NCBI GenBank assembly: GCA_964634605.1
Contig: CAZWLJ010000055.1
Location: forward strand, 1-16,145
Length of the DNA: 16,145 nt
Origin: UPXZ01 sp964634605
Lineage (GTDB): Bacteria; Bacteroidota; Bacteroidia; Bacteroidales; Paludibacteraceae
Reading direction: 5' to 3'
Shown piece after piece: positions 6,293 to 12,854 of the stretch (its first letter is position 1; each line of letters begins with the position of its first letter). A model generated the notes under the pieces. The model had not been told where the DNA came from. It was given only the letters and a program-made list of their open reading frames with translations, and searched no databases. The translations under genes and the position numbers were made by a program.

Positions 6293-9200
6293 TTATTTTT
6301 GTGTACTAACAAGCACTTTGGTGATCTTCTCATTCAGTTTAACGATATAAACACCCTGTTTGAGATTTCTGCCGAATGATTGTACGCCGCTGATGAGTAT
6401 TTCGGATTCAATGAGCTGTCCGACAGAATTAAATATCAGAACGTTTGATCCTGAACTTTTTAATTCTCTGTCGCTGATCATTATCTTTTGATTTTCGCTC
6501 CAAATCATCACTTCGTTTGTGCTTTGTTCTTCCGGAAGTGAAAAATTATCATCAGCCTGTTTAACTTTGGATACTAACTGGTATTGAACACCGTTCACCA
6601 GGTAATCTATTGCATTGCGGAAAAGCGTTAGTGCATCGTTAGTCATTTTTGCATAGCTGTCGTTGCAGATTGCCACCAGCAGAAATTTTGAGTTTGCTAC
6701 ACCGCGTACACTTGCGGGCACATCGTGTATGGCAACTGCAGGTGTGTACGGATATGCATTTTTCGGAGCTTTAGCTATTGTAAAGCCACCAATATTTGTC
6801 AGGTCAACCGGTTGCATACCTTTGGTTGCTGCACCACTTAGCAGGTTTAACGTGCCATTGGTCAAAGTAAGGCCATTGAAAATCGGATGAGAAGTTACAG
6901 AAACGGTAACTGTGCCATTATTTGCTTTACCGTTATCAGCCACTCCCCAGTTCCATCTCTTGCTGCCTGAATTATACACAAATGATTTAAGCGAAAGGAT
7001 TGGTTTGTCAACATTCTTCAGCGCAATAATTTCAGCATTTGTACTTGAAATTGCCTCATTGATTACTATTAAATCGTAAGTGCTGTATGTTGATGCCGCC
7101 GGTGCGGTGGTAGCAGCCTTTTTTACCGTTACTGCATAGTTTGCATTCGCTTTGAGCATCGGGTATAATTTTGTATCTTTCGTATCGGGTGTTGCCAGGG
7201 CAGTGAGATACAGGATTTTAATCGTATTTGAGTTAATGGTTATCGTTCCCGAAACTGATACATTGGTTCCGGTATATCCCGGTAGTGGTGTTGCTGTTAC
7301 TGTGTAGGTGTATGTCCCCGGGGTAGTTCCGGTTGCCACTGTTCCTGAGATGGTTAATGTGCCATTGTCAAAAACGGAAATCAGACCCGCGGGAAGTCCG
7401 TTTACTACAGCTCCCGATGCATTCGTGAGCTGATATACAATATTCCCGATAGTTTCACCGGCTTTTAAGTTTTGTGCCGGATTTCCGCTTGTTAACGAAA
7501 TGGCCGGTGCCGGAAGTGACACAACGATACTACCCTCAACAGAATTGCCTCCTGTTTCATTTACCGATACTTTATAGTAAAAAGTACCTGCATTGAGCGG
7601 AGTTCCGCTTAGTGTAACTTTTTTTGCATTCGTATCCACACTGAAATCCAGTCCCGGAGCTGATGTGGTGGTCGTTGAATAAGTATTGTCGGTAAACCAT
7701 TCGGCAGCAATGTTATTCCCGGATGAAACATTGGAATAAATGAATACTACAGGTGTAATGGCAACGTTGATAATGCCGGCTGCGGGATTTGAACCGGTAC
7801 TGAGAGTAATTGAAGGTACAGGAGCTGTTACGGTAATTGCGCCGGAAACATTGCTTGTAATTGTTCCGCACGCACCTGTAACCACACAATAATAATACCT
7901 GGTACCCACCGAAGACGTAGCTGGTTTACAGCTGCTTGTCTGGCCTCCATCGGCCGCACCAACAGCTATACCTCCGCTGTTGGATGCTTCGGTATTTACG
8001 TACCATTGATAGGTCAGGTTGCTGCCTGTAGCAGTTATGGTAAGTGGTGATGATACTGCATTTTGTGTGTAACTGGCCGATGCTGTTGATTGACCCGTGA
8101 TAGCAGTAGCCGGTGTGATGGTGATTACTGCACTGTTACTCATCGTGGTACTACAAAATCCCGCATTGGCTACTGTCTGGACTGTATATGTACCGGCAGC
8201 ATTTACCGTCCAGGTCAGAGGGTTTCCTGTTCCGGTAACTGTTTCACCCGATTTGGAAGTGCCGTTGTACAACTGATAAATAATTCCGCTTTGCGAACCG
8301 CTGAGTGTTAAAGTTGCCTGGCTGCCATTACAAATGGCGGCGCTGCCCGAAACGGAATAAGTGGTCGGTGTAGTGCACATTTTTGTTTTTTCGTATTCCA
8401 GACTTGCCATGATAAACGGTCCGAGCACTTTTCCTTCGGTGTTATTGTTGATTGTTACATCGGAACCACACAAATAATAGTTTGCATCGCCTTTTCTTGA
8501 TGTGTTGTCCAGACCGGCAGACTGACAACTTGAAATAAGTTTTATTTTCCCGTTTGTTTCTTCCACTACAAATTTGTTAATGAGCCCCAGATAGGCTTTA
8601 TTGGCTACCGGAAGATAAGTTGCGGCATCGAGAATACCCAGGCGCACACCCTTGAAGTAAGCATAAGTAAACATAGATGATGCCGACGATTCAAGATAAT
8701 TGTAAATTCCGCAGGTACTTCCTTTTGTATTATTATACTGTAAAAGCTGATACCAGCATCCCGAAGCGGCATCCTGACGTGCTTTCAATCCGTCGGCAAC
8801 CTGATTGGCATAAGTAACCAGCCGTGTCCTGGCAGGATGAGTTGTTGGCATGTATTCGAGTACATCGACCAAAGCCGCAAAAAACCAGCCCATGCCACGT
8901 CCCCAGAATTCTGCAGAGGTGCCCGTTGTTTGGTTTGCCCAGTAGGTGTCGTTCGATGGTTTTGCCGACCAGGCATGATAGTTCAGTTTCTTTGTTTTAT
9001 CCCAGGTGTGAGAGAAGATTGTGTCGAACTGCAGCGCTATGTCATTCCATGAAGCCGTATTGTCAGTAGCTCCAAGCTCCGCTCCGAAATTACCCTGCCA
9101 TTCGGCATACAGGGCAGGACCCATGTATAGTCCATCGAGCCACATTTCGTCCACGTAACTTGCCTTGTGCCAGAAACCATTTCGTCCCATGCTGGTCGTA

Positions 9201-9775
9201 ACGGTAGAGTTGCTGCCACCAATACGATAGTGATTGTTTTTAAGCGTGTTTCTGCAGGTTGTTGCCTTTGTTTTATAGGTTGCAGCTTTCGTGGTCTGCC
9301 CCTTTTCCAGCGCCACCCTGTAAAGCTCAAAGAATATCTTACCTGCATTCAGGTCGTCAATATTGCTTGTTCCCAGTGTCATGGTGGTGTTGTCGGCATA
9401 ATCCTGGATTCCGGTGAAATAATAAGCACATTTTGGGTCGGTTTTGTACTGTTCGTAAGCTTTCAGAATGGCTTTGGCTACCAGTCCCGGAACATAATCC
9501 CAGGTAATTGAACGTGTGGTTGTTGGCGTAAGAAACCGGACAGTCGTCGTTTTGTTCCTGAAATCACCCATACGTGAGTTGATGATCCATTTGGAATACA
9601 CAGAGTCAGCCCGAAAAGTGGCAGAATAGGATATGAAAGAGAAAGAAATAAAAAAAACGGACAATAATATTTTTCTTAAGAAAATACTATTTCCCGTTGA
9701 GATTAAAAACTTTAACTCCGGCACTGGGCTTGACAATCTAAAGTCAGAATAGAAGTGATTTTTTGACCTTTTCAT
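6293..9775 (-). CDS. Exported GH105-like unsaturated rhamnogalacturonyl hydrolase with Ig-like, ThuA-like and T9SS domains
   Basis: An 1160-residue multidomain protein. Residues about 33-51 are the hydrophobic signal (LRKILLSVFFISFSFISYSA), preceded by an unusual 32-residue polar leader; no closer start codon exists. Residues about 55-465 are a GH88/GH105 alpha-barrel: WDYVPGLVAKAIL near the start, VDEMWLDGLYMGPALYAEW with candidate catalytic Asp214, and EFWGRGMGW at 289-297. GH105 enzymes hydrolyse the unsaturated uronic acid left by rhamnogalacturonan or ulvan lyases. Residues about 466-650 are Ig-like repeats rich in Ser/Thr with paired Cys. About 650-850 are two further beta-sandwich modules, including a putative-Ig type with SGTP and SGTV turns. 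About 851-1065 resemble the ThuA/class I amidotransferase-like fold (IKILYLTAL, TYDLIVINEAI, HPIFNGL). About 1090-1160 form a Por-type T9SS sorting domain (LKQGVYIVKLN). It should cross the outer membrane by type IX secretion and be surface-anchored or released. No lyase or SusCD genes are nearby. Confidence 0.9.
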   Translation of the reverse strand: MKRSKNHFYSDFRLSSPVPELKFLISTGNSIFLRKILLSVFFISFSFISYSATFRADSVYSKWIINSRMGDFRNKTTTVRFLTPTTTRSITWDYVPGLVAKAILKAYEQYKTDPKCAYYFTGIQDYADNTTMTLGTSNIDDLNAGKIFFELYRVALEKGQTTKAATYKTKATTCRNTLKNNHYRIGGSNSTVTTSMGRNGFWHKASYVDEMWLDGLYMGPALYAEWQGNFGAELGATDNTASWNDIALQFDTIFSHTWDKTKKLNYHAWSAKPSNDTYWANQTTGTSAEFWGRGMGWFFAALVDVLEYMPTTHPARTRLVTYANQVADGLKARQDAASGCWYQLLQYNNTKGSTCGIYNYLESSASSMFTYAYFKGVRLGILDAATYLPVANKAYLGLINKFVVEETNGKIKLISSCQSAGLDNTSRKGDANYYLCGSDVTINNNTEGKVLGPFIMASLEYEKTKMCTTPTTYSVSGSAAICNGSQATLTLSGSQSGIIYQLYNGTSKSGETVTGTGNPLTWTVNAAGTYTVQTVANAGFCSTTMSNSAVITITPATAITGQSTASASYTQNAVSSPLTITATGSNLTYQWYVNTEASNSGGIAVGAADGGQTSSCKPATSSVGTRYYYCVVTGACGTITSNVSGAITVTAPVPSITLSTGSNPAAGIINVAITPVVFIYSNVSSGNNIAAEWFTDNTYSTTTTSAPGLDFSVDTNAKKVTLSGTPLNAGTFYYKVSVNETGGNSVEGSIVVSLPAPAISLTSGNPAQNLKAGETIGNIVYQLTNASGAVVNGLPAGLISVFDNGTLTISGTVATGTTPGTYTYTVTATPLPGYTGTNVSVSGTITINSNTIKILYLTALATPDTKDTKLYPMLKANANYAVTVKKAATTAPAASTYSTYDLIVINEAISSTNAEIIALKNVDKPILSLKSFVYNSGSKRWNWGVADNGKANNGTVTVSVTSHPIFNGLTLTNGTLNLLSGAATKGMQPVDLTNIGGFTIAKAPKNAYPYTPAVAIHDVPASVRGVANSKFLLVAICNDSYAKMTNDALTLFRNAIDYLVNGVQYQLVSKVKQADDNFSLPEEQSTNEVMIWSENQKIMISDRELKSSGSNVLIFNSVGQLIESEILISGVQSFGRNLKQGVYIVKLNEKITKVLVSTQK

Positions 9776-10054
9776 GGAATAATTGTGTTAATGGTGAAAG
9801 ATTTAAGAAGTGCTTGTAAGGTGATTGATTGTAAATATGAAGCCTTGTGGACATCTCAAAATTTAAAAATCAGTTTTGCAAATATAATTGTTTTGTCGAA
9901 ATAATTTAAAATTATATTTAAAATATTTATTTATTTTTCTGATATTTTCTGCATTTTCCCTATTCTCTTTATCAATGAAACTGGTGTGTAACAAAAGGTC
10001 TGTTTTGTTGCATCCAATGTGTTTATTTATGCATTTTCACATCTTTTTGATGTG
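9776..10054. other. AT-rich intergenic region with the GH105 upstream region
   Basis: No reading frame looks coding here. It contains the candidate GH105 promoter, a small inverted repeat AACAAAA/TTTTGTT (9990-9996 and 10003-10009), and CACATC/GATGTG (10038-10043 and 10049-10054), which abuts the stop codon of the neighbouring small ORF. Confidence 0.5.
9879..9886 (-). promoter_or_regulatory. Candidate -7 element of the GH105 gene
   Basis: TATATTTG on the minus strand matches TAnnTTTG and would give a leader of about 100 nt. No convincing TTG sits at the expected -33 distance, so this is weaker than the promoter at 3519-3546. Confidence 0.35.
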
Positions 10055-10297
10055 TTAAAAATGAGCGTGTTTGATTTGTTGGGTATATGATGAATGGACA
10101 AAATAATCCTTATCCGAACGGTTGATAATTGTCGAACTGCCAATTTTACTAATTACTTCTTTTTTGCCATTATTTTCAAAAGCATTGGAGCGATAAGATG
10201 ATTCTTCACCAATAGCAAATATAACTATCGGAATCAAAACTACTATCGCAATTAAAAAAACAATCGCCAGCCTTTTTTTAGAAAAGATTTTTTTCAT
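10055..10297 (-). CDS. Small single-pass membrane protein, hypothetical
   Basis: A frame of 80 codons from the ATG at 10297; it can be extended to an ATG at 10324 (89 codons). The shorter start is preferred because it opens with MKKIFSKKRLA, a basic cap directly before one strong transmembrane segment (about residues 9-30). A polar tail of about 50 residues follows and would lie in the periplasm (EESSYRSNAFENNGKKEV and on). There is no lipobox and no recognised domain. It lies alone between the GH105 gene and the FISUMP gene, downstream of a strong terminator, so it would need its own promoter; a TATAATTTG-like sequence at 10326-10334 is only an approximate match. The sensible topology makes it a plausible gene, but a chance open frame in AT-rich DNA is not excluded. 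Confidence 0.45.
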   Translation of the reverse strand: MKKIFSKKRLAIVFLIAIVVLIPIVIFAIGEESSYRSNAFENNGKKEVISKIGSSTIINRSDKDYFVHSSYTQQIKHAHF

Positions 10298-10340
10298 AAA
10301 AATAAAATAAGTTTTTTGTGACATTCAAATTATAACATAG

Positions 10341-10372
10341 AAAAATAAAAAAGACACCAATTGCTTGATGCC
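10341..10372 (-). terminator. Intrinsic terminator of the FISUMP lipoprotein gene
   Basis: On the minus-strand transcript an 8-bp stem (10372-10365 with 10360-10353, two G-U pairs) closes a GCAA tetraloop of the stable GNRA type. It is followed by six U residues and then a further U-rich run. It lies 7 nt after the stop codon of the gene ending at 10379. Confidence 0.88.
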
Positions 10373-10378
10373 TTTAAA

Positions 10379-11386
10379 CTAATTTTGAATCACTCTTAAA
10401 CTTAAACCCTGCCAATTATAACAACCATTATCCGATAATTGTGCCCAGATTTCTCCAAGAGCAAAAGTAGAACCAATATTCGACATGCCCATGAATTTAT
10501 CTTTAGCCCAGAAAATACCCCAATCTCCTAAGTTGCCAAATTTTTTTTGACGAGCACCGGCTGGTAGTCCGGTAAAGCCTGAATTGTTGGTGGCTTCCTT
10601 ATTAGGTTGAATCCAATGAGAAAAACCAGCTTCTTTCATGGCACCGCCAGCAACAGACAGGCCTCCTAAATACCGAGCAAGAGCATACCATTCTTCTTCC
10701 GACGGTACATGGAAACCAGTGATAAGTTCTCTGGAGTCACTAGCAACGTACCAGTTGTAAAGAGCGCCATAAGTTTCGGCATTTTTAATATCGTTATTGT
10801 AATAACAATAAGCCGGACTGGTGGCAGCTTCCCATTGAGCTTGGTCGGTGATGTTAGGAATCGGATCACCATTAGCAAAGTGTGTGCCTTTGAAATTTTC
10901 CTTCAGCCAAACTTGCGTGCCAATCTTTACTGTGTGATAAAGATTACCATCGAAATCGCTAACGGCATAAGTTTCAAAACTGCTAATTTCACTAAAAGTT
11001 TCACCCGCTTTATTAACCGCTTTAATACGGAAGTCATAAGTGGTACCAGCTTTAAGATCAAAAAGATCAAAAGTTACCTTGATGGTATCTTTACCGTTGT
11101 AAGTCAACGACAAAGGGTACAAACCCCAGGTACTCTGACCATTGGCCTTAATTTCAAAAGCAGCTCTGGTGCCATCTTCGTTAGGTAAAACTTTAGCTAC
11201 TACGGTAGCGGAAGTTTTAGTTACGTTGACAGCAGGCTGAATGATAGCGACGGCCTTCACCGGATCAACCGGCGGCTCGGGAGGATCGGGTGTAACCGGA
11301 CTCTCGCACGAAGTGCAAGCGAAGATTGCGATAAATGTCAGGAAAGCGAAGATTTTGTGAAGTCCTGATTGAAAAGCTACTGTCAT
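10379..11386 (-). CDS. FISUMP-domain lipoprotein with a fibronectin type III domain
   Basis: A 335-residue probable lipoprotein. Residues 1-27 are a signal peptide with FACTSC at the end (Cys24 or Cys27 lipidated). A Pro-rich linker follows (PVTPDPPEPPVDPV). Residues about 45-145 are an FN3-like beta sandwich (TKTSATVVAKVLPNEDGT, AGTTYDFRIKAVNKAG). Residues about 148-335 are the Fibrobacter succinogenes major paralogous (FISUMP, TIGR02145) domain: HTVKIGTQVWLKENF, YGALYNWY, GFHVPSEEEWYAL, FTGLPAGAR and the C-terminal GLSLRVIQN. FISUMP proteins are abundant surface proteins of Bacteroidota and Fibrobacteres with no proven biochemical role. The gene is transcribed alone: its own terminator is 7 nt downstream and the prs terminator precedes it. 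The leader and linker look GC-richer than the body by eye. Family assignment confident, function unknown. Confidence 0.9.
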   Translation of the reverse strand: MTVAFQSGLHKIFAFLTFIAIFACTSCESPVTPDPPEPPVDPVKAVAIIQPAVNVTKTSATVVAKVLPNEDGTRAAFEIKANGQSTWGLYPLSLTYNGKDTIKVTFDLFDLKAGTTYDFRIKAVNKAGETFSEISSFETYAVSDFDGNLYHTVKIGTQVWLKENFKGTHFANGDPIPNITDQAQWEAATSPAYCYYNNDIKNAETYGALYNWYVASDSRELITGFHVPSEEEWYALARYLGGLSVAGGAMKEAGFSHWIQPNKEATNNSGFTGLPAGARQKKFGNLGDWGIFWAKDKFMGMSNIGSTFALGEIWAQLSDNGCYNWQGLSLRVIQN

Positions 11387-11470
11387 AATTAATTTCAGAT
11401 TTTTGGTTAAATTGTATTTTGAGCCGAAATATATTATTGCTGAGTTGTTTCTGTGTGTTAATTATTCTGC

Positions 11471-11478
11471 CAAAGATA
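11471..11478 (-). promoter_or_regulatory. Candidate -7 element of the FISUMP gene
   Basis: TATCTTTG on the minus strand is a full match to TAnnTTTG and would give a leader of about 78 nt. The nearest TTTG upstream (11496-11493) is 14 nt away, closer than usual, and lies inside the palindrome at 11492-11508. Confidence 0.45.
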
Positions 11479-11491
11479 CAATTTTTTTAAA

Positions 11492-11508
11492 TCAAATCAT
11501 TGATTTGA
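11492..11508. promoter_or_regulatory. Palindrome overlapping the -33 region of the FISUMP promoter
   Basis: TCAAATCATTGATTTGA is an 8-bp perfect inverted repeat around a single central base. It lies 13-30 nt upstream of the -7 element, where a dimeric regulator would act as activator or repressor. AT-rich palindromes also arise by chance; no regulator gene is adjacent. Confidence 0.35.
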
Positions 11509-11540
11509 AATCATTTTTTTTGAATGATTCTATCAAACCT

Positions 11541-11559
11541 GAAACATCTTTGATGTTTC
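11541..11559. repeat. Inverted repeat between prs and the FISUMP gene
   Basis: GAAACATC (11541-11548) and GATGTTTC (11552-11559) pair perfectly around TTT. It sits just past the prs terminator. Neither strand gives a convincing terminator for a known gene, so its role is unclear. Confidence 0.4.
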
Positions 11560-11570
11560 GAAGTTTTTTC

Positions 11571-11614
11571 AAAAAAAATGCCCTTTGTCCCGCGTGATAC
11601 GGATAACAAAGGGC
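11571..11614 (-). terminator. Intrinsic terminator of prs
   Basis: On the minus strand GCCCTTTGT (11614-11606) pairs perfectly with ACAAAGGGC (11588-11580). One A and then eight U residues follow (A run 11571-11578). The 17-nt loop can form a small inner CCG/CGG stem. It begins 26 nt past the prs stop codon. Confidence 0.92.
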
Positions 11615-11640
11615 AAAAAGGGTTATAATGGGTTGTTTAC

Positions 11641-12585
11641 TTACAGCAGGTATTGCTCGCTGATGGATTTGTGTTCCTGTACGCGGCGTATGGTTTCGGC
11701 AAACATATCGGCTATGCTCAGGATTCTGACTTTCGAACATTTCGAGCAATCAAATGGTATTGAATCCGTGAAAGCGATTTCAGTAAGTTTGGAATTGTTG
11801 ATGTTTTCGCTTGCAATCCCCGACATCACTCCATGCGAAACGATGGCCCGGACACTGAGAGCTCCGTTATCAATCATCAGGTTGGCAGCTTTGCAAAGTG
11901 TACCGGCAGTGTCAACCATGTCGTCGACTATGATCACATTCTTACCCTCAACTTCGCCGATTATCCTCATTTCGCCTACTACGTTCGCTTTTTCGCGGGT
12001 TTTGTGGCAGAGCACCATAGGCACATCGAGGTGCTTGGAATACGATCCTGCCCTTTTGGACCCACCTACATCGGGCGAAGCTATCACCAGGTTGTCGAGT
12101 GCCAGCGATTTGATATAAGGAATGAAAATGGTTGAACCGTACAGGTGATCTACCGGAACATTGAAAAATCCCTGAATCTGATCGGCATGAAGGTCCATGG
12201 TTATCACGCGGTCAACTCCGGCTACAGTCAGCATATCGGCTATGAGCTTGGCGCCAATGGAAACACGGGGCTTGTCTTTACGGTCCTGCCGTGCCCAGCC
12301 AAAGTAAGGAATCACTGCGATGACCTTGTAAGCTGAAGCCCGTTTAGCGGCGTCAATCATGAGCAGAAGTTCCATCAGGTTATCCGAGTTGGGGAATGTG
12401 GACTGAACCAGGTAAATGTATTGTCCACGGATCGATTCTTCGTACGAAACTGAAAATTCGCCATCGGAAAAGTGTTCGATGTTCATTTTCCCGAGTGGCC
12501 AGTTCAGACTTTTACAAATTCTCTCTGCCAAATACCGGCTTTTCGAGCCCGAAAATACTTTGAAAAGGGTTGAATCTTCTGACAT
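11641..12585 (-). CDS. prs: Ribose-phosphate pyrophosphokinase (PRPP synthetase)
   Basis: A cytosolic 314-residue class I PRPP synthetase converting ribose 5-phosphate and ATP to 5-phosphoribosyl-1-diphosphate and AMP, the entry metabolite for purine, pyrimidine, NAD, His and Trp synthesis. Visible motifs: FSDGEFSV (39-46); the ATP-site segment YFGWARQDRK (94-103); MDLHADQIQGFF (130-141) with the conserved His133; the flexible-loop Lys195 and Arg197 in CHKTREKAN; and the PRPP-binding loop VIIVDDMVDTAGTL (217-230) with Asp221 and Asp222. The C-terminus carries DCSKCSKVRILSIADMFAETIRR, typical of Bacteroidota Prs. Length is standard and all key residues are present. It is monocistronic: a -7 element lies about 35 nt upstream, a strong terminator follows, and the next gene upstream is divergent. 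Confidence 0.98.
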   Translation of the reverse strand: MSEDSTLFKVFSGSKSRYLAERICKSLNWPLGKMNIEHFSDGEFSVSYEESIRGQYIYLVQSTFPNSDNLMELLLMIDAAKRASAYKVIAVIPYFGWARQDRKDKPRVSIGAKLIADMLTVAGVDRVITMDLHADQIQGFFNVPVDHLYGSTIFIPYIKSLALDNLVIASPDVGGSKRAGSYSKHLDVPMVLCHKTREKANVVGEMRIIGEVEGKNVIIVDDMVDTAGTLCKAANLMIDNGALSVRAIVSHGVMSGIASENINNSKLTEIAFTDSIPFDCSKCSKVRILSIADMFAETIRRVQEHKSISEQYLL

Positions 12586-12619
12586 AACATTAGATGAGTT
12601 TGGGGTGAGAAATTTTCTG

Positions 12620-12627
12620 CAAAATTA
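12620..12627 (-). promoter_or_regulatory. Candidate -7 element of prs
   Basis: TAATTTTG on the minus strand matches TAnnTTTG and gives a leader of about 31 nt to the prs ATG. The -33 region has only a weak TTTC match. Confidence 0.4.
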
Positions 12628-12814
12628 CTTATTTTAGATAAAAACCGAAAGGTTTTACGAAACAAATAGTTTATTTTTCTTAATAATCTGACTGCCAGCA
12701 GGGTAAATGTTTCTTTGATAGAAGCAGGCTTACATTCAGATGAAATGCAAACGTTTGAAATACTTTTGAACCCCTTTTTTAACAGGAAGCAAAACCGAAT
12801 TGTTCAATATGAAG

Positions 12815-12822
12815 TAATTTTG
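12815..12822 (+). promoter_or_regulatory. Candidate -7 element of the 4-alpha-glucanotransferase gene
   Basis: TAATTTTG on the plus strand matches TAnnTTTG and gives a leader of about 26 nt to the ATG at 12855. A second match, TACTTTTG at 12761-12768, is an alternative giving a longer leader. No good -33 element was found for either. Confidence 0.4.
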
Positions 12823-12854
12823 AATTTACAAACTTATTTTCAAAAACAAATTAC

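Noticed and set aside
11541..11578. Plus-strand terminator formed by GAAACATC/GATGTTTC followed by GTTTTTT
   Set aside because: No plus-strand gene lies upstream for it to terminate, and the U run is separated from the stem.
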